Assembly (NCBI GenBank): GCA_964413525.1
Contig: CAYPTI010000092.1
Coordinates: forward strand, 1-7,570
Length of the DNA: 7,570 bases
Direction of reading: 5' to 3'
DNA from: CAYPTI01 sp964413525 [NCBI: uncultured bacterium]
GTDB lineage: Bacteria > T1Sed10-126
Shown: piece after piece, positions 1 through 6,006 of the stretch
Numbering within the stretch: position 1 is the first letter of the stretch
Layout of the letters: every line of letters starts with the position of its first letter
Position numbers and translations under genes: made by a program
The notes under the pieces: generated by a model
Told to the model about the DNA's origin: nothing
The model's input: only the letters and a program-made list of their open reading frames with translations
Databases searched by the model: none

Positions 1-10
1 CTGATAGACT

Positions 11-2206
11 TTGTTCACTCTTGGTACAGGAGGTCCATCCATCGACGAACCCGCTCCCGCCGAGCTAACCGGTCGCGTTGACTCCGTCCGCTATCGCGAT
101 CCGTCCAGCCGGTTCACCGTGGCCGTGGTCCGCACCCCGGCCGATGAAACCCACACGGTCGTCGGGACCGTCCCGGCCCTCCACGAAGGGGAAGACGTTA
201 CCCTGCAGGGGAGCTGGCAGGAGGATCCGAAGTTCGGGCGGCAGTTCCGGGCGGAAACCGTCCGGACGGAGGTGCCGCGGGACCTGGAGGGACTGGAAAG
301 CTACCTGGCCTCCGATCAGATCCGGGGAATTGGCGAGGCCAGGGCGGAACAGATCATCGACGCCTTCGGTGAGGAGACCTTCGATGTGCTGGAAAGCAAC
401 CTCGAACGGCTGACCGAAATTCGTGGAATCGGGGAATCCACCCTGGAGAAAATCCGGGAGGACTGGAATCGTCAGCAGGAACTGCGTGAACTCCATCTGT
501 TTCTGCAATCCTACGATCTGCCGGCCCACCTGGCCGAAAAGCTGCACGAACGGTACGGGAGCGACGCCCTGCGTGTCCTCCGGGAGGAACCCTACGAGCT
601 CTGCCGGACCGTGGAGGGGGTGGGGTTTACCACCGCAGACCGGATCGCCCGCTCGATTCACCTTGAGCGGACCAGTCCGGCCCGGCTGCGGGCGGGACTC
701 CGACACACCCTTGAGGAGGCCGCCGAGGACGGCCACACGTACCTTCCCCGGGAGGAACTTCTCGAACAGGCGGCTGAGATCCTGGAGGTTCACCGGCAGC
801 ACAGCCTGGACGAGGCTCTCGCCGGAATGGTGGCGGAAGATCAGCTTGTGGAGGAGGAACTTTCCGACGGCACGGTAGCCGTGATGACGAAGGCGTTTCG
901 GAACATGGAGGAGGACATTGCCGGGGCCCTGCTTGAGTTGCTCGGTTCGAGTCCGGAAAGGAACGAGGAAAAATTGAATGAGAAGATCGACCGGGGGAGT
1001 CAAGTTGACTATTCGACGGCCCAGCGCCGGGCCCTGAAGATGAGTTTTCGTCGGGGCGTGATGTTGCTGACCGGGGGACCGGGAACCGGGAAGACCACGG
1101 TGATCGACGGGCTGGTCCGGCTCCACCGGGAGCGGGACCGAACCGTCAAGCTGGCGGCCCCCACCGGTCGGGCCGCCCAGCGGCTGGAAGAAACCACCGA
1201 TCACCCGGCGAAAACCATCCACCGGTTGCTCGGGTTTCAGCCCCCGAACTCCTTCAAGCACGGCCCTGACCGTCCCCTGAAGGCCGATCTGCTGGTGATT
1301 GACGAAATGAGCATGGTCGATCTGTGGTTGTTCCATCGACTGATCCGGGCCCTGGATTCGGACACAACGCTGGTTCTGGTGGGCGATCCGGATCAGCTGC
1401 CCTCGGTCGGCCCCGGCAACGTTCTGCAGGACCTGATGTCCTCGGACGCTATCGATGGGGTCCACCTGGAGGAAATTTTCCGGCAGGCTCAGGAAAGCGA
1501 CATCGTGGCCAACGCCCATCGGATCAACGCCGGAACCTTCCCGGATCTCACCAATGATCCCGAGGGGGATTGTTTTTTTCTGGAGGTGGATGACCCCGGG
1601 GAAGCCGTTTCCACCGTGGAGGAACTTGCCTCCCGACGGTTGCCGGATCACTACGGCATGGATCCCCTCCGGGAGCTCCAGGTTCTGGCCCCCATGTACC
1701 GGGGGACCGGGGGAGTCAACCGGTTAAACCAGGTGCTCCAGCAGCGTCTGAACCCGGGGGAGGATCCCCCGGAGCCCTTCGACAACCGTTCCTTTCGCCA
1801 GGGGGACCGGGTCATGCAATTGAGGAACAACTACGAAAGGGGGATCTTCAACGGGGACATCGGACGGATTGAAGCCTTCCACCCCTCCAAACCAACCGTC
1901 GAGATCCGGTTTCCCCGAACCGGGACCCTGGAACTGGAGCCCGGGGAGTGGGACGACCTTCAGCTGGCCTATGCCGCGACCATCCACAAGAGCCAGGGCA
2001 GTGAGTACCCCGCCGTCATTCTGGTCCTGCTGACCAGCCACTACATTCTGTTGAAGCGGAACCTCCTGTACACCGCTCTGACCCGGGCCGAGGACCTGGC
2101 GGTGATCGTGGGGCAGAAGAAGGCCCTCCAAATCGCGATCAACAACGACGACGTCACCCGCCGAAATACGTTGCTCAAACGGAGGATCCGGACCGAGGCT
2201 CGTTAG
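11..2206 (+). CDS. recD2: RecD2-type ATP-dependent DNA helicase (RecD/TraA family)
   Basis: This is a superfamily 1B 5'-3' DNA helicase of the RecD2 group, found in genome maintenance independently of RecBCD. Numbering from TTG at 11 (731 aa, usual family size), the order is as follows. An N-terminal OB-like domain (about 18-92) opens with the family ELTGRV signature. Helix-hairpin-helix repeats follow (RGIGEARAEQI, 105-115; RGIGESTLEKI, 138-148; VEGVGFTTADRIA, 201-213). Walker A is GGPGTGKT with K361, and Walker B is VIDE with D431/E432. GDPDQLPSVGPG begins at 458, and EIFRQ has R491. The C-terminal UvrD_C_2-type block has HKSQGSE (K660, Q662) and YTALTRA (R692). All helicase motifs look intact. 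The boundary given is the longest canonical frame, with an in-frame TAG at 5-7. The family alignment and the Shine-Dalgarno at 28-34 instead favour a start at ATC 41, giving 721 aa. An 86-bp gap separates it from the next gene. Confidence 0.95.
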   Translation: MFTLGTGGPSIDEPAPAELTGRVDSVRYRDPSSRFTVAVVRTPADETHTVVGTVPALHEGEDVTLQGSWQEDPKFGRQFRAETVRTEVPRDLEGLESYLASDQIRGIGEARAEQIIDAFGEETFDVLESNLERLTEIRGIGESTLEKIREDWNRQQELRELHLFLQSYDLPAHLAEKLHERYGSDALRVLREEPYELCRTVEGVGFTTADRIARSIHLERTSPARLRAGLRHTLEEAAEDGHTYLPREELLEQAAEILEVHRQHSLDEALAGMVAEDQLVEEELSDGTVAVMTKAFRNMEEDIAGALLELLGSSPERNEEKLNEKIDRGSQVDYSTAQRRALKMSFRRGVMLLTGGPGTGKTTVIDGLVRLHRERDRTVKLAAPTGRAAQRLEETTDHPAKTIHRLLGFQPPNSFKHGPDRPLKADLLVIDEMSMVDLWLFHRLIRALDSDTTLVLVGDPDQLPSVGPGNVLQDLMSSDAIDGVHLEEIFRQAQESDIVANAHRINAGTFPDLTNDPEGDCFFLEVDDPGEAVSTVEELASRRLPDHYGMDPLRELQVLAPMYRGTGGVNRLNQVLQQRLNPGEDPPEPFDNRSFRQGDRVMQLRNNYERGIFNGDIGRIEAFHPSKPTVEIRFPRTGTLELEPGEWDDLQLAYAATIHKSQGSEYPAVILVLLTSHYILLKRNLLYTALTRAEDLAVIVGQKKALQIAINNDDVTRRNTLLKRRIRTEAR
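28..34 (+). promoter_or_regulatory. Shine-Dalgarno site pointing at an ATC codon (recD2)
   Basis: AGGAGGT is a perfect anti-16S match. Six bases later comes ATC (41-43), in frame with the helicase. There is no ATG, GTG or TTG at a usable distance in that frame. This site decides the start question for recD2: either ATC is used as a rare start codon, or an original ATG has been lost or misread. Confidence 0.6.
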
Positions 2207-2235
2207 TGTCGCCACCCGCTCCGTCGATAGGCTCG

Positions 2236-2264
2236 TTCCTTTCCTCGGTGAAGATCCGTACAAT
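2236..2264 (+). promoter_or_regulatory. Possible sigma-70-like promoter for the rsmD-like gene pair
   Basis: TACAAT at 2259-2264 matches five of six bases of the -10 consensus. It lies 17 bases after a poor -35 (TTCCTT, 2236-2241). It would start a short leader just before the Shine-Dalgarno at 2283-2289. The weak -35 makes this tentative. CCTCG (2266-2270) can pair with CGAGG (2282-2286), which includes part of the Shine-Dalgarno. The rest of the 2207-2292 gap shows only a 9-base direct repeat, AGGCTCGTT, at 2196-2204 and 2229-2237, and no terminator hairpin with a T-run. Confidence 0.3.
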
Positions 2265-2292
2265 TCCTCGACACCACCGAACGAGGTGAACG

Positions 2293-2799
2293 ATGATGGC
2301 GCTCACGGGACGGATGGTTCCATCCCCCGACGGGTTGAATTTCCTGGCCTCCCTGCTGAAGGACGTGCTGGACGGATTAACCCTGCTGGACCTGTGGGCC
2401 GGACGGGGGCAGGTCAGTGATCGGTTGCTGGACGAGGGGGCCTCGAGGGCCCTCTGCGTGGATCCGGAGCCGCCGGAGGACCGGATCGAACGGGACGAGA
2501 TGATCTGGATTCCGACCGACCCGTTAAGCGTCCTGTCGGAGGATCGGGGCGACGACGTAGGGTTGGTGTATTCGGCCGCTCCGGACGAAGCTGACTTCAC
2601 CAACCGGGACGTTCTCAACGGCCTGAAGGAAACCCGGTTTCTGGAGCGAAACTGTCTGGTTATCCTGGCCGAGCGTCCCTTTAACCGCACCCAGCTTCAG
2701 AATTTCAAACTGTTCGAGGAGATCGAGTCACGGAAGGTGGGGGACGTCCAGTTGACCGTGGCTCAGATGATCGACCCGATGGACGTCGAGGCATCATGA
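2293..2799 (+). CDS. RsmD-like class I methyltransferase fold with degenerate DPPY motif
   Basis: The 168-aa protein follows the layout of RsmD (16S rRNA m2G966 N2-methyltransferase). It has a helical lead-in (residues 5-29), then LLDLWAGRGQVSDRLLDEGA (31-50) corresponding to the family's LDLFAGSGALGLEALSRGA SAM loop. ALCVDPE (53-59) is the acidic end of strand 2, and VILAERPF (123-130) sits where RsmD has vVxE. SRKVGDVQLTVAQ (146-158) matches the terminal rxyGdtxlxxy region. Where RsmD has the catalytic DPPY after a V-F/Y strand, this protein reads VYSAAPDEADF (92-102), so the Asp-Pro-Pro-Tyr is gone. The N-terminal RIIxGxxkG stretch and the helix after strand 2 are also missing or short. 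It may bind SAM or RNA without methylating, or act on something else. GAGGTGA (2283-2289) lies 3 bases before the ATG at 2293 and 6 before a second ATG at 2296, which may be the real start. The gene is coupled by an ATGA overlap to the next one. Confidence 0.65.
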   Translation: MMALTGRMVPSPDGLNFLASLLKDVLDGLTLLDLWAGRGQVSDRLLDEGASRALCVDPEPPEDRIERDEMIWIPTDPLSVLSEDRGDDVGLVYSAAPDEADFTNRDVLNGLKETRFLERNCLVILAERPFNRTQLQNFKLFEEIESRKVGDVQLTVAQMIDPMDVEAS

Positions 2800-3131
2800 T
2801 GGATAGGCATCTGCACGTGAGATACCGGGTCAACGTGGGCACCGACGAATCCGAGCGGGAAATCCTGCTCAGCGGAGACCGGCGCCAGACCCCGGAGCAG
2901 ATGATTCACGAGGGGTTTCGGGAACATTTTGGTGAACAGACGGAGTGCGTGGAAAAGGGGGAACAGTACACGTCCGGGGACGGCAAGTCCCTGACGGTGG
3001 TCGATCACAAACTCGTGTCCGGGGAGGAGGCCGATCGGTTGCGATCGGAGCTGTTCACCCGGCAGGTCAACCGTAACGTGACGGAGGAGTTCGTGACCGT
3101 CCGGTACTCGGGCCGCCGGGAGTACGGTTAG
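2796..3131 (+). CDS. Small acidic protein of unknown function, coupled to the RsmD-like gene
   Basis: I do not recognise this 111-aa protein. It has no signal peptide, membrane segment or cysteine pair (one Cys, in TECVEK). It begins with an alternating strand-like run (HVRYRVNV, residues 7-14), then a likely helix (PEQMIHEGFREHFG, 33-46), a strand and helix (LTVVDHKLVSGEEADRL, 66-82), and a final strand-like run (EEFVTVRYSG, 97-106). This suggests a compact cytosolic alpha/beta fold. The two RYR/VRYSG strands at the ends could pair. ATG at 2796 overlaps the upstream stop (ATGA). A GAGG at 2788-2791 is better spaced for the second ATG at 2799, so translation is probably coupled either way. 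Codon use matches its neighbours. The stop (TAG, 3129-3131) interlocks with the hflC stop on the other strand. Coding status rests on the overlap, Shine-Dalgarno and composition; function is unknown. Confidence 0.7.
   Translation: MMDRHLHVRYRVNVGTDESEREILLSGDRRQTPEQMIHEGFREHFGEQTECVEKGEQYTSGDGKSLTVVDHKLVSGEEADRLRSELFTRQVNRNVTEEFVTVRYSGRREYG
3128..3131. other. Interlocked convergent stop codons (TTAG)
   Basis: The TAG of the 111-aa gene (3129-3131, plus) and the TAA of hflC (3128-3130, minus) share bases. The two transcription units therefore converge with zero intergenic space, and neither has a separate terminator here. Each transcript probably runs antisense into the other gene. Confidence 0.9.
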
Positions 3132-4189
3132 TCCGGAGAGGACTCGATGTTGGTGAAGTGTTCCAGCAGGTCGTTATCGTCCGACAGGATCAGGAAGGCG
3201 TCCTCTTCCATGCCTGACTCGTAGACTTCCAGACTGCGCTGGAAGCGGAAGAACTCGGGATTCTGTGTGTAAGCGTCGGCCCAGATATCGATGGCCTGTC
3301 CCTCGGCTTCTCCTCTCATTCTCCGGATCTGCCGTTCGGCTTCGGAAAGTAAGGTTTGTCGTCGTTCCTCGATTTCTCCGGTGATTTCTCGTTTTAATTC
3401 TTCTCCCTCGGACCGAAACCGGGCGGCGATCCGTTCTCGTTCGGCGATCATCCGGTCGTAGACCTGCTCCCGGACCCGGTCGGTGTAATTGATCCGGGTC
3501 AGCAGGACGTCCACGAGTTCGACCCCGTAGCGGGAACGAGTTTCCTCCCGGGCTCGTTGGAGGACGCCGTCCACCATGTCCTGGCGCCCGTACCGGATTT
3601 CGTCGAAGTCCTGGATTTCTTCCTCCTGTTCCTCCACCTCCTCGAGCTGGCGCTGAACGTCTTCCTCCAGTTCCAGGCGCTGATTGCGGACGACCTCGAT
3701 GAGCTGGGTCTCGGAGATCGCGTCCTCGAGACGGGAGTTAATGATCGCTCCGATCCGCTGATCGGCCGCGGCCTCGTTGCCCACGGATTCGAAGAACAGG
3801 ATCGGGTCCCGGATTCGCCATCGGGCACTGGATTCCACGATCAGGGTCCGGAGGTCCGCGGTGGAAATTTCGTGCTGATCTCCGTCCCAGTCAAGGATCC
3901 GGGCGTCGAACCGATGAGCCTGATCGAGGAACGGAATTTTAAAGTAGAGTCCGGCGTCGACATAAACCTGATCGGGATATTGTTCCTGCATGTACTCGAT
4001 CTGATCCCCCACTTCTCCCTCCTCGGTGTAGCCGAGCCCCGTGATCACGGCGTACTGGACCTCCCCGAACCGGGTCACCACGACCTGTTCGTATTCGGGG
4101 ACCACGTAGGCCGTCCCCGAGACGAACAAGCCCACGAACAGCAAAACCACGATCCCGATGATTCCCAGAGCCCAGGCGAGGTATCTCAT
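3128..4189 (-). CDS. hflC: HflC, FtsH protease modulator (SPFH/band 7 family)
   Basis: HflC pairs with HflK in a membrane-anchored, periplasm-facing SPFH assembly that encloses and tunes the AAA protease FtsH. The 353-aa protein has an N-terminal anchor (about residues 5-29), then band-7 sequence (EQVVVTRFGEVQ, 34-45; GLYFKIPFLDQAHRFDARIL, 80-99). Its central part has SARWRIRDPILFF (121-133) and GVELVDVLLTRINYTDRVRE (222-241). A long charged coiled coil follows (about 244-300, with AEGQAIDIWADAYTQNPEFF at 295-314). The tail RSLEVYES (318-325) matches E. coli RSLRAYEN. Two acidic stretches stand out: residues 54-79, between the first band-7 strand and the GLYFKIP motif, and 174-198 (EEVEEQEEE core). 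The ATG at 4189 overlaps the hflK stop (ATGA), with GGGAGGGG at 4198-4205 as Shine-Dalgarno 8 bases upstream. ftsH itself is not in the window. Confidence 0.95.
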   Translation of the reverse strand: MRYLAWALGIIGIVVLLFVGLFVSGTAYVVPEYEQVVVTRFGEVQYAVITGLGYTEEGEVGDQIEYMQEQYPDQVYVDAGLYFKIPFLDQAHRFDARILDWDGDQHEISTADLRTLIVESSARWRIRDPILFFESVGNEAAADQRIGAIINSRLEDAISETQLIEVVRNQRLELEEDVQRQLEEVEEQEEEIQDFDEIRYGRQDMVDGVLQRAREETRSRYGVELVDVLLTRINYTDRVREQVYDRMIAERERIAARFRSEGEELKREITGEIEERRQTLLSEAERQIRRMRGEAEGQAIDIWADAYTQNPEFFRFQRSLEVYESGMEEDAFLILSDDNDLLEHFTNIESSPD

Positions 4190-5226
4190 GGCGAGTTCCC
4201 CTCCCCGGCTCCGTCAATCTCGAAGTCGTCCAGCTGCATGTGGGGCAAAACCCCGGGAACCGCCGGATCGACGATAAAGACCCGTTCGCTGTTCTGGAGC
4301 ACGTTGTTCATGGCATCGAGGTACAGCCTGGTTCGGGTCACTTCGGGAGCCGCTTCGTACGATTGAAGGATTTCGTTGAACCGTTCGGCGTCCCCGCGGG
4401 CTTCGTTGACGATTTCGGCCACCTGACCGCGGGTCCGTCCGAGCCGCTCCTCCACTTCTCCGCGCGTCTCCGGAATGATCCGTTCCCGTTCCCGTTCGGC
4501 TTCGAGCCGCAGCTGTTCCCGGGCCTGCCGGGCACTGTCGACTTCCTGGAAGGCGGGGAGCACCGGTTCGGGCGGTTCGGTAAACTGGAGTTCCACGTCG
4601 TCGATCTGAATTCCGGATTGATACTGGTCCATGATGGATTGAAGCTGTTCCCGGGCGTCCAGCCGGATGTCCTGACGGGCCCGGGTCATGACGTCCGTCG
4701 CGTTCCAGTCCCCGATGACCCGACGAACCGTGGCCTGAGCGGCGTCCCGGAGCACCGACTGTTCGTTCTTGATGTTAAACACCACGTTCCGGGGGTTTTC
4801 CCGCCGGTAATGAATCTCCCAGCCGACCCGTGCGACCCCGAGGTCCCCGGTCAGGATCAGCGATTCCTCCAGGTATCCGCTCCGTTCCAGGTTGGTTCCG
4901 TCCTGTCCCTCGCGGGGTCGGTACCCGAAGGATTCCGAGAACACCCGCTCGGTGTTCACGATCCGAACGGTTTGGATGGGCGGGGGGAATTTGTAATGGA
5001 GGCCGGGCTGAACGGTATGCTGGTAGGAACCGAACTGCATCAGAACACCCTGTTCGTCCCGGTCCACGGTGTAAAACATGGTCGGGGCGAGGGAAAGCAG
5101 GGCGGCCAGGGCGAACCCGGCGAACAGGAGCAATGGACGGGAGGAAAGTTCGGTAACAAGCCAGTTCAGGACCCGGTTGAGCTGTTGCATGGGATTGGGA
5201 TTCGAACCGGAATCGTTTCCGTTCAT
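4186..5226 (-). CDS. hflK: HflK, FtsH protease modulator (SPFH/band 7 family)
   Basis: This is the partner of HflC in the FtsH-regulating membrane complex. From ATG 5226 it is 346 aa. A short Asn/Ser-rich cytosolic head (1-13) replaces the long Gly-rich head of E. coli HflK. Next come one membrane segment (about 32-53), the band-7 start YTVDRDEQGVLMQFGSYQHT (52-71) and the QPGLHYKFPPPIQTV block (73-87). GYRPREGQ (101-108) and LEESLILTGD (119-128) resemble the GFR...eSLMLTGDeN motif of the non-enterobacterial HflK subtype. A charged coiled coil runs about 228-290 (EARGDAERFNEIL, 275-287). The terminal APEVTRTRLYLDAMNNVL (293-310) and VFIVDP (316-321) are typical HflK. The frame stays open to a GTG at 5235, but that GTG lies inside the AGGTGA Shine-Dalgarno, so ATG 5226 is chosen. 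It is the first gene of the operon, and its stop overlaps hflC. Confidence 0.95.
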   Translation of the reverse strand: MNGNDSGSNPNPMQQLNRVLNWLVTELSSRPLLLFAGFALAALLSLAPTMFYTVDRDEQGVLMQFGSYQHTVQPGLHYKFPPPIQTVRIVNTERVFSESFGYRPREGQDGTNLERSGYLEESLILTGDLGVARVGWEIHYRRENPRNVVFNIKNEQSVLRDAAQATVRRVIGDWNATDVMTRARQDIRLDAREQLQSIMDQYQSGIQIDDVELQFTEPPEPVLPAFQEVDSARQAREQLRLEAERERERIIPETRGEVEERLGRTRGQVAEIVNEARGDAERFNEILQSYEAAPEVTRTRLYLDAMNNVLQNSERVFIVDPAVPGVLPHMQLDDFEIDGAGEGNSP

Positions 5227-5231
5227 CGAAT

Positions 5232-5237
5232 TCACCT
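5232..5237 (-). promoter_or_regulatory. Shine-Dalgarno site that decides the hflK start
   Basis: On the minus strand this reads AGGTGA, five bases before ATG 5226. The upstream in-frame GTG (5235-5233) is part of this site, so starting there would leave no ribosome binding site. Confidence 0.7.
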
Positions 5238-5293
5238 GTCTATGATGGAAGGTGCACCGGAATCAACCTGAACCGGCATCGACCGAAACCAAA

Positions 5294-5322
5294 AGGATAG
5301 ATGGAAGGAGTCGATTCCGAAA
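5294..5322 (-). promoter_or_regulatory. Weak candidate promoter for hflK-hflC
   Basis: On the minus strand, TTTCGG (5322-5317) and TATCCT (5299-5294) are 17 bases apart, about 55-60 bases before the hflK Shine-Dalgarno. Each hexamer matches the sigma-70 consensus only partly. The -10-like hexamer overlaps one AAGGAT/ATCCTT copy, which would suit a regulated promoter, but this is speculative. Confidence 0.2.
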
Positions 5323-5406
5323 GGTCGGGCGAGTCAGGACAGTGACCGAACCTCTCCCCCAGCCGAGGAACCGACCTCCGATCCGAACTTCCCCGGACGC
5401 GATCAA

Positions 5407-5425
5407 ATCCTTATCCTTCAAGGAT
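5407..5425. repeat. ATCCTT tandem plus 13-bp palindrome (possible operator)
   Basis: ATCCTT occurs twice back to back (5407-5412 and 5413-5418). After one central base it is followed by its inverse AAGGAT (5420-5425). The second pair makes a perfect 6-1-6 palindrome. A further AAGGAT lies at 5293-5298. A one-base centre makes a stable RNA hairpin unlikely, so a dimeric DNA-binding protein site is the better reading. No regulator can be named. Confidence 0.45.
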
Positions 5426-5491
5426 GGGAGACGAGTAACCTTCCGAAATCAACGAACGGTTCCCGTTGGATCGCCGACGGTGAACCGTCCG

Positions 5492-5498
5492 AAAGGAG
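5492..5498 (+). promoter_or_regulatory. Shine-Dalgarno site that decides the lipoprotein start
   Basis: AAAGGAG ends directly at an ATG (5499), leaving no spacer for that codon. The in-frame TTG at 5508 lies nine bases downstream and fits ribosome spacing better. Confidence 0.6.
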
Positions 5499-5507
5499 AT
5501 GTTTGTA

Positions 5508-5903
5508 TTGGAAACGTTTCGTCCCGCCGCCGTGGGAATCGGGTTGATTGCTGCCGTTCTGCTTTCCGGTTGTGCCGCCTTTCTGCTGGGGGCGGGTGCG
5601 GGCGCCGGAGCCGTGGCGTACTACCAGGGGGAATTTCAGGCCATCAACGAGACCACCCTTGAGCGAGCCCATCAGGCCTCCATTCAGTCTCTTGAGTCGA
5701 TGGAGTTTGAAATCGTGGACCAACAGAAGGATTCGATTTCCGGGCGCGTCGAGGCTCGGACGGCCGACGACCGGGACATCACGGTGCGCACCAAGCGGCT
5801 GGAGGATGACCCCGATCTGATTCGATTCCGAATTCGGGTTGGTACGTTTGGCGACGAAGAACTGTCCCGCTCGATTCATGACGAGATCGAACAACGACTT
5901 TAG
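5508..5903 (+). CDS. Small DUF3568-like lipoprotein
   Basis: This is a predicted secreted lipoprotein of 131 aa from TTG 5508. A charged N-terminus is followed by a hydrophobic core and lipobox LSGC (C22), so the mature protein should be about 110 aa. The residue after Cys is Ala, not Asp, which by the usual Lol rule favours the outer membrane. A Gly/Ala run (GAGAGAGAVAYYQGEF, about 28-43) and then a basic alpha/beta domain follow, ending in the signature RVGTFGDEELSRSIHDEIEQ (about 110-129). This matches my recollection of DUF3568 proteins, whose function is unknown. An ATG at 5499 is in frame, but AAAGGAG (5492-5498) abuts it directly. The TTG at 5508 is 9 bases from that site and is preferred. 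It is divergent from hflKC, so a shared envelope-stress role is possible but only inferred from position. No terminator hairpin follows. Confidence 0.85.
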   Translation: METFRPAAVGIGLIAAVLLSGCAAFLLGAGAGAGAVAYYQGEFQAINETTLERAHQASIQSLESMEFEIVDQQKDSISGRVEARTADDRDITVRTKRLEDDPDLIRFRIRVGTFGDEELSRSIHDEIEQRL

Positions 5904-5941
5904 CAAACTCCTGTTCCGTAGTACCTCCGAGCACCGACCAC

Positions 5942-5953
5942 CCGGTTTGAACC
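5942..5953. repeat. CCGGTTTGAACC, one of two exact copies
   Basis: This 12-base near-palindromic word (GGTT-TG-AACC core) lies in the 103-bp gap before the peroxiredoxin gene. It recurs exactly at 6581-6592 inside the next gene. It may be a chance effect of composition. The remainder of the gap holds the TTCCGGAA palindrome (5987-5994) and the peroxiredoxin Shine-Dalgarno. I see no convincing promoter with correct spacing. Confidence 0.35.
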
Positions 5954-6006
5954 AGACCTGACGACTTTGGACGGTATGTGACCCCTTTCCGGAAGGAGAA
6001 TGATCC

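Larger units (their letters stand above)
5238..5491. other. Divergent intergenic region between hflK and the lipoprotein gene
   Basis: About 270 bases separate the hflK start from the lipoprotein start and must carry the promoters for both. No gene with its own Shine-Dalgarno is apparent. The section 5323-5400 shows no clear structure. The recognisable content is the ATCCTT/AAGGAT hexamer family (5293-5298, 5407-5412, 5413-5418, 5420-5425) and weak promoter-like elements. No rho-independent terminator is visible, as expected for a divergent region. Confidence 0.7.

Noticed and set aside
65-1651. 528-codon open frame antisense to recD2
   Set aside because: The plus-strand frame has all helicase motifs. 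The minus frame is open because the real gene avoids TTA, CTA and TCA codons, and its protein is low-complexity with no recognisable domain.
3557-5271. Long plus-strand open frames opposite hflC and hflK (3557-4366, 4240-5271)
   Set aside because: Mirror images of the codon bias of two certain genes, with no Shine-Dalgarno or family match.
5252-5662. 136-codon plus-strand frame through the divergent region into the lipoprotein gene
   Set aside because: It overlaps the signal peptide and early mature part of a well-supported lipoprotein in another frame and lacks a ribosome site.
5947-5980. TTGAAC and TATGTG as a promoter for the peroxiredoxin
   Set aside because: The spacing is 22 bases, too long for a sigma-70 promoter, and both hexamers are imperfect.
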